In this document: positions 1 through 12,489 of the stretch, piece by piece
How the letters are laid out: the number at the start of each line of letters is the position of its first letter
Numbering within the stretch: the first letter of the stretch is position 1
From: Magnolia sinica
Taxonomy: Eukaryota; Streptophyta; Magnoliopsida; Magnoliales; Magnoliaceae
Direction: 5' to 3'
Length of the DNA stretch: 64,000 nt
Assembly: GCF_029962835.1 (NCBI RefSeq)
Contig: NC_080577.1
Location: 6,386,001-6,450,000 of the forward strand
Notes under the pieces: generated by a model
Seen by the model: only the letters and a program-made list of their open reading frames with translations
Database searches by the model: none
Told to the model about the DNA's origin: nothing
Translations under genes and position numbers: made by a program

Positions 1-465
1 GCCTTATACCAACTAATTGGGGTTGGCTACATGAATCCTTTTCCAGCATTTCACTCTAGCAAAGGCCATAACTTCAGTTAAACTGTAGGTTATTGAGTCT
101 GTTCTTACCACCTCCACCCACATCCTTTTGGGCCTTCCCCTTGCCCTTTTAGAGCCTTCAACTTGTACCAACTCACTCCTAACCGGTGCAACTCTTTATC
201 TCGATTGCACATGACCAAACCATCTAAGTCTACTTTCCCTCATCTTATTCCCTATTAGTGCTACTCCTAAATTCCCTAGAATGCATTCATTTCTAATTCT
301 ATCCTTTTCTTGCCACTCATCCATCACGACATCCTCATTTCAGCTATGCTCATACTATGAACTTGTTCCTTAACTGTCATACATTTTGTTCCATAAAGCA
401 TGGCTGGTCTTATAGCTATCTTATAAAATTTCCCTTTCAGTTTGAGTGGTGCAACGCAATTGCAT
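1..465 (-). mobile_element. LINE 3' fragment (reverse transcriptase C-terminal end)
   Basis: Read on the minus strand, this stretch encodes the familiar tail of plant non-LTR reverse transcriptases: LYGTKCMTVKEQ, then MSIAEMRM, then a WMSGK-like segment, followed by remnants of the RLRWFGH and RGRPK blocks. It ends in the common plant LINE 3' end (CCAACTAATTGGG region at 10-25 on the plus strand). The frame is interrupted, so it is a dead copy. The 5' part is absent: similarity stops near position 465. It lies in the last visible intron of the GBPL3-like gene, in the same orientation as that gene, and it runs to the window edge. Confidence 0.7.
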
Positions 466-1260
466 AAAACTCCAAAGGCAAATCTCCATTTCGTCCACCC
501 ACTTGAATTACATGGGTAACATCCTTCTCAATCTCTCCACTCTCATCAGCCCAAGATATCAAAAGTGTCCATTTTGGAAACTTTTTTTTTTGGGGGGGAA
601 ACTTTTTGGTCAGCAGTCTTAACTAATTATCTGTTCATCATATTTTTTATTTTTCATTTGTCAAGAAACAGTTGTACAGAGGTGTGGATTTGCAAGTGCA
701 AAACAAACTACAAAACCTGTAATGTACACAATAGCATCTATATTTCCATCTATTAATGTCCAATTTCTGCAAAATACAAGGCTTCACTTCTAAATCTTAG
801 CTTTTACAATTCCACAAGCTCCTCAATTCTCAACCAAATTAGAAGATTTTCACTTTCATTTTCATAGGATCGTAGAAAAATTATGAAGATTCCCGTGAAT
901 CCCATCTCAAAAAACACACAAGAAAGGGGATAATGAAAAAGCTCTCTGGAAACACGATCTGTAAGTTTTTCAACTTTAATAAAACCTTGTGATAATGTTC
1001 AGCGTATGCAACCTATATGGTAATGATCGTGGAAAAGCAGTGTCATGTTTCATTTCGTCCACTAGTGATGAGAGTATTGATTCGATGAAATATTAGCCTG
1101 GTACTGGTTAGATGTTTCAAATGTTTAACTCAAAACATTGCAGATGTAATGGATCATCAGGTGAATGAATATAGAATGCCAATCATTCGATTCTTTTTTT
1201 TATTGGTAACTTTTTAGGGGTTTCTACATCTGTATCTTTGATCTAGTATCACTCTAAACC
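466..1260. other. No recognised feature
   Basis: AT-rich, with a T/G homopolymer stretch near 580-600. I see no coding similarity. It is best explained as intron sequence of the GBPL3-like gene. Confidence 0.4.
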
Positions 1261-1261
1261 A

Positions 1262-1490
1262 AGGTATTCAATAATGGTAACAGTGCAGCCGTTAAGATAT
1301 GGGTTGGAACAGCTGTTATCGCCCATTAACGGCAAAAAATCAAACTGTCACAGGCTTGTATCAGCCCATTACAGACCATTTTTCCATAACGGACATTACA
1401 ACCCCATATCACATAATGGGTCCCACTATTACTGTTACATAAAGGCCGTTACAACTCTTACATAACCTCTTTCGATTACCATGCTCTAAA
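1262..1490. repeat. Degenerate CCGTTA/TAACGG repeat, copy 1
   Basis: Short inverted words (GTAACAG, CCGTTA, TAACGG, ATAACGG, CCGTTAC) recur many times within 230 bp, making a self-complementary segment. A related segment occurs at 20975-21095. It is probably the residue of a foldback or hAT-like nonautonomous element. No clean ends or target duplication were found. The neighbouring 1690-1910 stretch is similarly self-similar (GCTAC/GTAGC words). Confidence 0.4.
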
Positions 1491-2117
1491 CATTTTAAAG
1501 CCTTACACCCCACAGTTCAGTCAAGAACAACCTCTGCTCTACATTCTTTCATTTATATTGTTTTATTTGTCAGTTACTTTTTCATTCCTTGAAACATTGT
1601 ATAAAATTCATTCCCAAAACTTACAATATAATTAGTAAAGCATGATGCAATTTAACCTACAATGGCTGTGTCCCAGGTCTTGAGCTCGGATAGTATGGCA
1701 GTAATACATTCAACCACAAATAGGCAGTTTTTTAAATAGCTATGCTATGTAGTGTGCATCTTACACTATGTAGCACAATAGCTCATGAAAATAGCTTAAA
1801 TCATGTGTAGCCTATGCTACATGATAATTTGCATACACTACATGTTACATAGATTATGCTACACGCTACGTGGCTCACATTACAAGTTATTTTTCACTAC
1901 AACACTAAATTTTATTATTATTATTTTTTTTGAAAGGAAACTATAACAGTGTTTTCAATGATTTGTTACAGTTTTCTATTTTCAATAAAAATTAGTTAAT
2001 CTATTCAATAATTTTAGTATATATAGTTGATCATTACCCTTTCCTATAACAATATTAATCAATTTCATTGCTCTTCTTTGCCTTTATACTTGATCATTAC
2101 CCTTTCCTATTACTTTA

Positions 2118-2223
2118 GGTTGTGTTTGGTTGCACCAAATATCATGAAATTTTGTTAAATTTCATTATTAATCAGTCTAATTTGGTGCAGAATAGCATGA
2201 AATTGGTGCAACCAAAAGCAACC
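2118..2223. mobile_element. Tourist-like MITE (PIF/Harbinger), copy 1
   Basis: The element is 106 bp. Its terminal inverted repeats are GGTTGTGTTTGGTTGCACC on the left and GGTGCAACCAAAAGCAACC on the right. It is flanked by TTA on the left and TTC on the right, a slightly decayed TTA target duplication. A second copy of identical length is at 11205-11310. It lies in the last visible intron of the GTPase gene. Confidence 0.75.
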
Positions 2224-2344
2224 TTCATTAAAAATTTAGAAGTAGGTAAGGATATTTAAAACATTGCAAATAGGTAAGCATATTTATATATCATGTAGTA
2301 TTTATTTGGAAAAATTAATTGAGTGATCTTGTTATTGTTCAAAA

Positions 2345-2530
2345 TAGGGGTGGCAGTGGCGAGGCTACGGCCAGGTTGTGGTCGGCCTGAGCCTGGAACT
2401 AGTTCCATGAGCCCTGGTCCTACTTAAGCTTAAAAGGCCCTGGCCCTGGCCCTAATTGAGCTTAGAGGACCCTGGCCTTGTCCTTAGCTGTATAGGGCCT
2501 AGCGAGGGCCAACCTTGTAAGAGAGTCCAT
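2345..2530. repeat. GGCCCTGGCC-rich repeat, probably hAT-derived
   Basis: It begins AGGGGTGGCAGTGG, resembling the start of the TAGGGTGGCAATGG repeat at 39479, and continues with repeated CCCTGGCC/GGCCAGG words. No matching right terminus or target duplication was found. Around it, 2530-4060 holds no recognisable exon. Confidence 0.35.
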
Positions 2531-4061
2531 TAGCCCCACTAGTGGCAAAGAAGCAAACAAGTGGCTGCTAATGGGGAGTTATGTGACACTCAGCAGAGTG
2601 TGATGGTTATATAGATGCACTTTGAAATTATGCAAGTGTTAGGTATTAACTCATTCAAAACCTGCCAAATCAAGGGGCCCACTGAAGATAGGTTGTAATT
2701 CCAAAATCAGATTGGTTGACTGATCCTATCCTCTGATTCATGGACACGTTGTGAATTAGGACTGTCATCCATTTCAATTGTCAACTAAATGTGCACCAAT
2801 CAGATAAATGATCAATTCCATGAAGATTTTGAGATATCATTCATCTAAACTGGAGCTCATTATTTGGATCAGTCAATTTAATCTACCTATATGCCCTGCT
2901 TCTAATTTCTTATTGCCTGATTATTTTTCCCATTACTAATTGCATAACTTTGTTACATGAAAGAAGGTAGGAGGCCACAAGCATGTATGACATAGTTCAT
3001 GTATAGTCGTACACCTTTACACATGCATCTGGTTGGTTACATTATTTCGACACCTCGGAACAAATTTCAGGCCTATCAGCTAAATCATATTTACAGATAT
3101 TTACAATATAAATTAATAATAATAATAATAATAAATGGAGGGCTAAGAAAACTTTAGGTAAAAAATTTTAAGCTGTTTTGATTTTTATAACATTGTGGCC
3201 CACTTGACAAAAGAAACAGTCTAAGGGGATCTAAATGGTGGACCCACGTTATGAACAGCTCAAATCTCATGTTGGATGCAATGCTGGCACAGTTTTCAAG
3301 GTAAACAGATTTTATAGACATATTGGCTTAAATACTCCTCTAGTCCTATTTGTATTGGAATTGGAGTCCACTTTGGGAACAGTGTATGATTGTGGGATCT
3401 CTGCCTAATGGGATATGAAATGCTTGAGGGAGCCTGCCCAGTGGGATATGAGATGTTGTGCCCATTTTCATGTAGATACATGACAATGTGGAACATTAGT
3501 GAAATCTGAGCTTTCCGTTAGATGGGCTACAATGTTTAAGTCATCTATCATATAAATCACAACATTCACAGATCAAGTGGCCCACAAAACACAACACAAC
3601 CTGGAAGCTAGAAAAAGATTGTTTCATCCATGGCTCAGCTCATCTGATGAGTGAAATGGCCTGATCTTTTCGGCAAAAGATAAACTAACCATTCCGAACA
3701 AGCTAGAAGGTTCAGATCTATCATTTATGTTCCATATTGGAATGTTTGTCAGTATGCATGGGTAAGGCTCCGCTCCACACATGTCTAGATTATAGACTAC
3801 CTGTACTGTAGTTATAATTAGCAATAAACTCAACAGGCCAGGTTGCGCAAGACAGGGCTGAGCTAATCATCATTGGCCCAGGCCTGGGCCTCAGGCCAAG
3901 TTTAGGGGCCCAGGCCTATATGATTTTGACCCTCACCCAGAATATTGACATACTTGAGCCCAAGATAATGCACCATTAATGCAAAATAATAACAGCACTG
4001 GAGAAAGAAATACATGGGAAAATGACAAACAACAACTATGAGCTATAGATACATCTCTAAC

Positions 4062-7000
4062 CTGCCATGATGAAGATAACGTAGGCACTGCACCATTATT
4101 AATGGCATTCAGAAAAGATTGTGTGATTCCAGCAAGAACTGCACCTGTCATTACTGTAGCCCCTACTTGCTTAGGCCTGGTTCTCTCGAAAACATACTTG
4201 GTCAGTGCATTTAGGCCAGATCTAAACTCTGGCCGTAATTTGTCCAACTGCATAAGGAAAATTGAGATGCTTACATACTAATTAGAACTACATCCACAAA
4301 ATGAGGGGAAAGCAGTTGAATAACAATATAGAACTATACAAGGAATTTTGTCTGAACTCACAGAGAATTGATCCAGTCGTTGGAGATCATTTTCCTTGTT
4401 TAAAGGTCGCACAAGGGTGAAGCATTCTCGATCAGGGAATAGAGCTCGGATAGATTCCCGAATCTGTCAGTCATTAATGTTCTAGAAAAATTAGCACCTC
4501 AACTAGGAAATATACATCAAAGAACAGAAAATGTACATCAGCAAACAGCATTGAAAGGAAAAAAAAGGTTGCCACCCCATCCAAAAGCATATTCTCCACA
4601 AGATATTGCTAACTCAAGTCAAGTGGTAGACTGAGTGAAAATACCTCATTTCAACGCCAAGGTCTTGGTATCAATTCCCTAGTGGGGGTGGCTAACAGTG
4701 GAGTGTGCACTGACAGTGGGTGTGTACTAACAAGCTAACAAAAAAAAAAAAAAAAAGTGCTTTGGGCCGGTTTACATGCAGGTGTTTCCAATTGAATTGG
4801 ATATTATCAGCCCTATCCTGGAAGATTGGGATTTTCCTAACTTCCAAACAGGCCCTTAATAAGGCAAACAGATGTGGTATATACGTGCTGAGGAAACAGC
4901 GGAACCTAACCTTCCCTCAAATGGATAGTGGAGTAGATGCAACCGGAAAGGACAAAAACATGAGAACCATAGCAGTATCTTTTTTTCTTGCTTTTATTTG
5001 AAGGGCCAAACCATAACCAATGATAATAAATAGATGGGTAAATTCCAAATTGTATTATAAAGAACAAAATTTGGATCAAAACTAATCAGTGCACGTGCGT
5101 GCGCGCACACACACAATGTTATGTTCATTTGTTAATATTCTCAAATTAATAACCAATGAGGCGAATCCACATCGTACCTCATTTTTTGCTGATGTATCTT
5201 TTCCTCCTCCTTGCATTGGACTCAAAGCTAGCTCTAGGTAATCACGAGGAGTTACTTTCCTATTGTCTTCTGCTAGATCTAAATAGAAGTCCTAAAAGTG
5301 ACAAAGTAAAATCTTATCAATCACCAAACTGAAAGATCCATGCTTTGCCCATAAGACAATAAATATAGTAAACAGAGATAGTTCTGAATAGTAAATACGA
5401 ATTATTGATAATTTCATCGAAATAAAGATAAAGAGTATCAAAATATAATCACCCTCAAAAGCCAAACAAAGACTGGAGAGAACTGTGCAAGCTCAGATGC
5501 TGTGGCCCTTTCCCCAGACGCTCTAAGACGGATATGTTTAGTCATTTCAGTGACAAGAGAAAGGCGATCAAGTGCAGCTTCATCTATACCACCCATCTGA
5601 TAAAAGAAAGGAAGACAAAAAAGGAAGGTAAAGCTGCATATCCAGTAAACCATGGCAACAAAGTGTTTGGTAGAAGATGGTTTTTAAAGAAAATAATAAG
5701 TATAAAACCAAAAGTTAAAAAATAATGATTCAAAAATATGTTCCAGATGCAATGCTCTCCAAGATGAACAAGAAAGCCATGGAGATGAAATATTCCAACC
5801 TGGTTATAGATAAACATGCTTGATAACACAACAGCCAAGGAGAATATCTTGGTGCTGTATGTTCCCTGTCAAGAGAAACAGAATTCGGTAAAACAATTCA
5901 GTAACAGAATAAGTGGTGTAATAATGAAATTTACTCATTAGTGTACAGAGTAGAAGACAGATACAGCCTCAAAGATTATGAGTGAAAATGGAATCATACA
6001 ACAAAGAAATCAATGACCGAATACAGTTTCAATTAAGAGTCACCTTGATATCATTGAATAGTATGCTGATGGCTGATGCCTCTATAGGCTGGGTAGCAGA
6101 AATCTTTAGGATGACCTTAGGGGTCATCTGGATGCATGTATTGGGGTATCCACATAGAAGTCCATCTCCATGGATCTTTAAATCCTGGACATGGACTTAT
6201 GTTGATATTGTTGAGTTTGGAACTTTGGATACATAGATAGGGGTGTCCATGGATTCCGACATTTTGTGTTTGGATGAGACCTCCCAGATGGCCTTATCCT
6301 GATAAGAAATTCAACAGTGTACCACAGGAGCATATACAAAAGACGCATGATGTGGCTCATGTGCCAAGGGTCAACATGGCACACATTTTTTTTACACACA
6401 CTCACACCCACGCACACCACAATGGGTCCTTGAACCCATGACCTCTGCGTTGAAACTCTTGAGAGTCTACCACTGATCCATGAGTAGAGAGTCTACCAAC
6501 ATGGCATACATGCGCAAGATGCTGGCCCTGTAGTAAGTGGATCCTAAAATGTGAACTTCGCTCTCTCCTGACATACTAGCAATGTGCCGTTGGGTTGCAT
6601 CTTCCTGAGTACAGTTGCAGTAGAGATGTGGAGTATAGATCATTATCGTGGAAGCTTTTATTCCAACCTCCCAGATGGACACCAAGATATTCAATTTGTG
6701 GACATCCCTGTCCAATGGACACCCCCATCATAAGGGACCATGCAGCCGTCCACTGGAAAGCTCCCTTGGACATGGACAACTAGGTTTTAAGTGGAGCTTT
6801 CCACACATCTGAACTACCCCTTAGAGAAGTCTTCAATCAAGGAGGATTGCATGAAAAATACATATTGAGAACTGACCTATGTAACTTATGGAGACCCTGA
6901 AAAGCCTAACATGCCAATACAACTGTATGGATATATAATGATATCCAGTGATATTTAACACTTTCTTTAATTGTACTTGGTACATGCATAAGATACAGAA

Positions 7001-10000
7001 AAAAAAATGTATCTAGACAACTAAAATTGTATTGAGAGATATGAGAAGTATCTAACACTAACAAAATACATGAAGACAAGATAAAGTTAAGGATATCCCT
7101 AACAGAAGTGTCAACATGTGTCCGGCACACATCTTTTTTTATTAAGAAAATAGTGTCCTTGTTACATAAGATATAACAAATATATACGATTTCAATATCG
7201 AAACTGTCACTCATCCCTTAACATACAAAATATACACCAGACCACCATGCTCACAGTTGCTTCCTTGAGAATTGAGACAGTGCATGCTCATGGGATCTCA
7301 TAATTTTCTTTGATGAAGGATGGATTTTAGGAAATGATGAGCATATTACATCGAAAATGAAAAGGCCTTTGAGCGAGTGGGATTCTTGTTAGGGTACAGG
7401 AAGGAGATATGATTTTGGGAAGATAGGTGGGCGGGGAATCAAAAATTGAGTACACTATTTCCCCATTTTTAGCATGTATTGCCTCGGATCCAAACATTTT
7501 GGTTGAGAGGTGCTATTACTCTCATGGCGAGGAAGTTATTTGGGCTCCAAACTTGTAGAAGGAATTTGATCGATGATGAGGTGGAAGAATTGCTAAGGTT
7601 GCTGGATTTCGTCTCAAATTGTCTTCCTTTAATCTCAGAGGAAGATGCTTTAGCATGGCTTATCAGAAAATCCGGAAAATTTTTGGTGAAATCCTTCCAT
7701 TTGAGATTAGATGTGGTTAGTTTTCTGCAAGGTGAGTATTATACAGCGTATGTTTGGCATTATGGTGCTCCATCCAAGGTGGCAGCATTTGCATGGTTGG
7801 CGGGAAGAAAAAAAGTTTTCACAGTCAACAATCTACAAAGATGCAGTATGATAAATCCTAATGTGTGTCTATTATGCTATAGAGATGAGGAGTTGATTGA
7901 CCATTTATTTATCAAATGTCTTTTTGCATTAAAGATGTGGTAGGGTTTCTCACTTTATTTGGAGTTGCATGGGTTATTCCAAGATCGATTGATCAGTTTC
8001 TTTTGGCTTGGCATGGAGGGGGTAAAAGCAAGGTCGGGAAACAGCTATGGCACTTATGTTTATTAGCAAGTCTTTGGAACATTTAGCTGGAGAGAAATAG
8101 TCACTGCTTTAAAAACCAAAGAAGTCATCTTCTGGAAGTTTTTAATAGGGCAAAAATGAATGTAATCGAATGGGCGCATGCAACTAATGTGTTATCTGCT
8201 GCTCATTTTCCAGTTAGACGGTCAAAGTTGTAGAGTATTAACTTCTTTGTTTTCTTTTGTTTTTCACTTCTTTTGTATTTTTTGGCCTTTGGCCATTTCT
8301 CAATAAATGTTATTATCGCCTCAAAACATATTACGTCCAAAATGAAAAGATCTTCAATCTTGGATGTGAGAATGAAGCAGTACATGACTAAAGAATCATG
8401 CTCCCTTATTGAAAGTATTTTGTTTTGTGCTTTTACTTGGGCTTTTGCTGATGTGCAACGATCATGCAGACATGTCTACCTGTTGCAACTTCCAAGTAGT
8501 GGATTGAAAAAGATCAGCGGTGCTCCTTATATACGGTATCGTATAACTTCATGCCCTTAAAATAATCAGGCCTGTTGAGTGCTTATTTAAGATTATTTTA
8601 ATCTTCAATGTACCCAAGAGTCAATCATAAATTACCTGAGCTCTAATGAATTCCCTAAAATGCTTTAGCTGGCTAGGAGAGTTGTTCCTCGTGCAAAATT
8701 TTAAAACCACATGACAAGTTTAATTGAACTTCTATTGCTGGTTATCTTTTCAAGAAGAGAAGGCATAGTAAGAGACCATAAATGCTACTTTGCATCTTCT
8801 TGGACAACCCCCATACCTCTTGCTGGATATGGAACCGCAAAAAGTAGGGTTGGACTGTGCTGTCTTATTATAGGTACTAAATTCTTGGACAGATTAGCAT
8901 ATCGGCTGTTAACCATGAGGACATTGATTGATTATTACAGTTCTTAGAAACAGATTCCCATGTTTGTGTTATGATACCTCATCATGAAACACTTTTTTCA
9001 GGTCGGAATCATATGTACTTGACCCACTAATATAAAGATCAAGTGGTGCAAGAGATACACCATCCCACATGTGGATCAAGTTGCTCGCACATATGGGACC
9101 AGTGTGTCCCACATGTGGGCCTGCATGAGCACGTATGGGACCCCTTGCTCAGACACATAATAACTTAAGTACTAGTGTTTATTTGCTTTGATTATTTTCC
9201 TTTAAGCATTGCAATGACCAAGCATTGTAAGCCATAATAAAATAAGAAAGGTAGGTTTTTACTCTTTTTATTAGTATAATAAGCAAGGATGGTATATATA
9301 TGCACAACCTTAGGTTGAAAGTTTGTAAAGGGTTTCCAGTTGTCCAAGTACGCCAAATAGTTCAGCAAACCAAAGCATTGATATTATGGGCCCCACTTAT
9401 CCCTCCCTCCTCTCCCTATGTGTGAATGAGCGTGTATCTTTTGGATGTTAAGACTACTACCACAGATGCCAGTAAGGCAGACACATGAACCAAGGAATAT
9501 AGGACAGGATAAGACATTTTAAAGTATTTAAATGTGATTTAAAATCCTGAACATGATGCATTGTCCATCAAATATCTCTGATGACTGCATAAGAAAACAT
9601 CAAGCCAATCACTACATTCCGTTAATCCTGAATATCAAACTCACATAAAAGAGTATGGATCATGTCATGCAAGGAATTAATGGTCAAATGGCAGCAACCA
9701 AGCAAACAGAAACATCACAGACACAAAAGCAAAACAGTGCTTTCAAATAACCCTGAAAGGAATACCAAAGGAAAAAACCTGAAAAATCACCACTACTACA
9801 TTCTTATGTGAAAAGGTATGAAGCAAACCGTTTGATCATAAGCATCAATTCCTTCACTGTCCAAGAACAAAAGATAGTACTCAGTCCCATCAAGAGCAGT
9901 CTGCTTTAGTGGCACGCTCCACATCCAAAGCCCTTTAGTGCACGGTCGGTGTGTGGATGCAACCTGAAATCCATTACTCCTCCCTAAAAGCTACCGCAAA

Positions 10001-11757
10001 ACCAAGCAAGAAGTAAGCTCAAATAAAAGAGAAAAACAGTATTGCAACTCATATGCATTGGATGGTTTGGCAACTTAATTACAAGAATCCAATTTCACAA
10101 AAAGGAAATGGTGAAAATGGCAGTGTGTGTGAAAAGAGTACATGAGCTATGCTCCTGCAGACTACCAGTTGTGAATCTAGCAGTTGTAACACCATGTATA
10201 CACGTCTTTTGCATATCTGTTGCATATAGCTGTCATTGTATATCTGTAACTGCACATGCCTACAGTACGTGGATAGTACCCTGTATACATATACAATTCA
10301 TATCAATGCCAAGGATAAGATGTGTCCTCCATTTCATGGTATCAGAGGTCAAATCTGGTCCATTGATCCTACCAAGCAATAAGGGCTGTTCTGCTGTCAG
10401 ATCTTGACTCTTACCCCTCCTCTTCTCTGCAACCGCAGCACACAACGCCGCTCAATCCCAGCTTCATTTCCAACAGAACCCACCTCAGCTAACTATCACC
10501 TCTGCAATTCCAACTCTCTGCAACTCCAGGATCTGGATATCCATTGCTTGCAGCCCTTGCACTGCCAAATGCTGGCGTTTGCATCACTAACTCACTGAAT
10601 TGCAGCCCTTCCCCTGTTGCGCACTGCCATTTCCAGAACCCATCTTAACGGATTTCACACAACATCATCTGGAGAATTCTCGCCACTGTTATTGCAGCAT
10701 TTCAGACACAGCCAGGGAAGACGACCCAATCCCTGCTGGAACAGCAGTCATGCTGGATCCTGCAGCTGTTGTTCCAGCCCCCACCTGCCTGTTCACCTTC
10801 CATTGTAGATCATGTACTCTTTTCACAGCAAGATCATTTTTTATTCAGAACAATGGAGATCCCTTAATTGCAGTTTGACGCATTTCAACTTGGAAATTAA
10901 ACCAATGGAAATTAAGGTGGGACTAATCATGGTTTCGCTATTTTAATATATACCGAATTGGCTTTATTGACATTGTTCTCAATTGAACATACAAGGACCA
11001 CCTTAGAGAGTGTTTGGAAGTAGCTTGGGAATTCTAGGCAAACAAAATCCCATTTTGGTCCAGGAAAAGGGTAAAAATTGATATTCCCTCCATTCAATTT
11101 CCATTTTCTGTGTCGCCCCAAACACTCAATCAAATACCAAGTCATCCCACTGGCATGCAGAACCAAATAGAGATTATGAGAGCACTCCCAAAAATACTAC
11201 CTTAGGGTGTATTTGGTTGCACCAAATATCATGAAATTTCATGATATTTTGACCAACTTAGACTGATTACTCATGAAATTTCACGATATATGGAGTAACC
11301 AAATGCACCCTTAGATGCTTAGATTTGTCTTAATGTTTGCAATGCTTAAACATATAATCACCACTTCTACACTAATTGCAAGAATACCTTTGACGAAAAA
11401 AAAAAAAACAAGATAACAACAAACATAATTGAATAACAGAAACCCGACAATGCGATTATGGAATTAGAGAAAGAGGGATTAGCAGACCTGATTCAAGAGG
11501 AAGCTCTTGCCTTGGCGGGCCCGACCACAGACAGAGACGACACCAATGGGACCTTTGATGAGCTGGAGCTCCGCGATGGCTTCCGGGTCCATACAGAACT
11601 TCCCATTCTCGTCACAGTAGACGAAATGAAGAGGACGGGCGGGGCCCACAGAGAGGCTGGAAGGAGAAGGGATAGGGTTTCGTGGGAGGGTTTGGGAAGA
11701 AGAGCTCATGTTCTTCGAGGCTGTGGAGGAGCCTCGGAACCCTAACATCTGCATCAT
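4062..11757 (-). CDS. GBPL3: Guanylate-binding GTPase, GBPL3-like (5' part; gene continues off left edge)
   Basis: Seven coding exons on the minus strand, all ending in phase 0 with GT-AG introns: 11488-11757, 9829-9990, 5800-5865, 5453-5596, 5178-5291, 4362-4463 and 4062-4247. Together they give 348 uninterrupted codons. The start is taken at the MMQMLGF methionine (11757), next to a GA-rich leader. The family is dynamin-like GBP GTPases, and the sequence closely follows Arabidopsis At5g46070. Visible motifs are the P-loop GRARQGKS (residues 78-85), CTKGLW (G2 region, near 107-112), DSEG (134-137) and the RD of LLRDFYLDL (214-215). The end of the GTP-binding domain is reached at SSSWQ. The helical and coiled-coil remainder (family total about 1,000-1,100 residues) lies beyond position 1, after an intron of at least 4,061 bp. 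In Arabidopsis GBPL3 acts in nuclear defence condensates; that role here is inferred from family. The visible part looks functional. Confidence 0.93.
4612..4756 (+). mobile_element. tRNA-derived SINE, family A, copy 1
   Basis: It shares with 19805-19953 the string GTGGTAGACTGAGTGAAA, a GGTCTTGGTATCAATTCCCT segment, a GTGGGGGT/GGCTAAC block, and the tail AACAAGCTAACA followed by A's. The 5' part resembles a tRNA: an A-box-like CAAGTGGTAGAC and a B-box-like GGTATCAATTCC. It sits in intron 5 of the GTPase gene, antisense to it. No clear target duplication was found. Confidence 0.6.
6117..6824. mobile_element. Nonautonomous DNA transposon with diverged inverted ends (tentative)
   Basis: The left end TTAGGGGTCATCTGGATG pairs with the reverse complement of the right end, TAAGGGGTAGTTCAGATG. 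The interior repeats GGACATGGAC/GTCCATGTCC-type words and carries a SINE insertion at 6387-6496. No clear target duplication was found. It lies in intron 2 of the GTPase gene. Confidence 0.4.
6387..6496 (-). mobile_element. tRNA-like SINE, family B, copy 1
   Basis: On the minus strand: a GGATCAGTGGTAGACTC A-box-like head, then GAGTTTCAACGC, a GGGTTCAAGGACCC B-box-like block, then a GTGTGCGTGGGTGTGAGTGT tail and a T/A run. It is flanked by a 15-bp duplication, CAACATGGCACACAT (6372-6386) and CAACATGGCATACAT (6497-6511), with one mismatch. That length fits LINE-driven target-primed insertion. Confidence 0.75.
7320..8312 (+). mobile_element. LINE fragment (end of reverse transcriptase ORF, zf-RVT region, and 3' UTR)
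   Basis: The segment at 7479-7943 encodes a zf-RVT-type domain: PSKVAAFAWLAGRKKVFT, then C-X2-C and H-X4-C pattern residues in VCLLCYRDEELIDHLFIKC. It continues as WLERNSHCF and ends near 8230, followed by a short 3' region (TTGGCCTTTGGCCA) typical of plant L1 tails. It is 5'-truncated and broken by frameshifts after 7943. It lies in intron 2 of the GTPase gene, antisense to it. Confidence 0.8.
8313..9828. other. Intron 2 remainder; no gene recognised
   Basis: I see no convincing coding similarity. Around 9055-9150 the words CCACATGTGG and ATGGGACC recur several times, suggesting a small degraded repeat. The rest is AT-rich intron. Confidence 0.4.
10060..10360 (+). mobile_element. Probable LTR end plus primer-binding site remnant (Ty1/copia fossil)
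   Basis: TGGTATCAGAGG at about 10338 matches the initiator-Met tRNA primer-binding site typical of plant copia elements. It directly follows a 270-bp segment with LTR-like composition ending ...CCATTTCA. The sequence to about 10880 is rich in CAACTC/CTGCAA words, as in a gag leader, but no gag protein can be recognised. It is old and badly degraded. It lies in intron 1 of the GTPase gene. Confidence 0.4.
11205..11310. mobile_element. Tourist-like MITE (PIF/Harbinger), copy 2
   Basis: The element is 106 bp. Its ends are GGGTGTATTTGGTTGCACC and the inverted GGAGTAACCAAATGCACCC. A perfect TTA duplication lies on both sides (11202-11204 and 11311-11313). It has the same length and core (ATATCATGAAATTT) as the copy at 2118-2223. 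It lies in intron 1 of the GTPase gene. Confidence 0.85.
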
Positions 11758-12329
11758 CTCTCTCTCTCTCTCTCTCCTCTGTTCTTGCTTGATTGGAGAA
11801 AAAAAAGGAACGTCGGAAAGGACGTTTTCAAAATGAGCGAGGGAAGGCTGAGTTCGTTTTGTTTCCGTCGCGATTAACAACTCATTTTGTGTTGCTACCC
11901 ACATAGGCCCATGCTGCAATGTTCCAATTATTTAAACCGTCCATATTCTCGATACTACCATAGAAAACCTATGACCCCATAAGCACTCTTCATTGATGAT
12001 AGCATCCTGATTTGTAGATTTAAATTCGACCTACTGAAATGTTTTTATTTCTTTTTTGTAAAGTCGTCTACATAGATTGAAGGTTACAATCATCCATACC
12101 ACATAATTTTTCTTAAAATGGCCTTTATATCATAGATTCCAGAACATGGACGGTTCAGATTATTTTCCTACTCATCAAGTGGGCCTCTGAGGCGGAAACA
12201 CACGCTGGAATCTTAGTTGCGACGGAGGCAAATCGAAATCGTCCGCTTGTGGCTTTATGAGCGAGTAAATGTTACTGCGATTCGCGTGAATCGCCGCAAA
12301 TGTGCCAATTTGGCGCAGGTCCAAGAGAT
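11758..12329 (-). promoter_or_regulatory. 5' leader and upstream region of the GBPL3-like gene
   Basis: Immediately upstream of the chosen start is a (GA)n-rich leader on the minus strand (CT repeat 11757-11776 on the plus strand), common in plant 5' UTRs. I find no convincing TATA box. The transcription start cannot be placed. Confidence 0.35.
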
Positions 12330-12346
12330 CGTGTCAATCGTTAGCT

Positions 12347-12489
12347 CTTTTTTTTTTTTTTTTTTCCTTTTAAACGCACGCACACACACCCCCACACACT
12401 CACACCGTAGTGGAATTTCACCACCTATGGGTATTCGAACCCTTGACCCGGTGTTGAAACTCCCGAGAGTCTACCACCGGAGCAAGACT
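12347..12489 (-). mobile_element. tRNA-like SINE, family B, copy 2 (perfect 17-bp target duplication)
   Basis: On the minus strand it reads a GTGGTAGACTC head, GAGTTTCAACACCGGGTC, the B box GGTTCGAATACC, GGTGGTGAAATTCC, then GTGTGAGTGTGTGG and a T/A-rich tail. CGTGTCAATCGTTAGCT is present on both sides, at 12330-12346 and 12490-12506, without mismatch. This defines the element as 143 bp and indicates a fairly young insertion. Confidence 0.9.

Noticed and set aside
10404-10878. Overlapping open frames rich in Cys/Ser/Leu
   Set aside because: They come from CTGCAA/CAACTC-rich DNA behind a primer-binding-site remnant. No recognisable protein.
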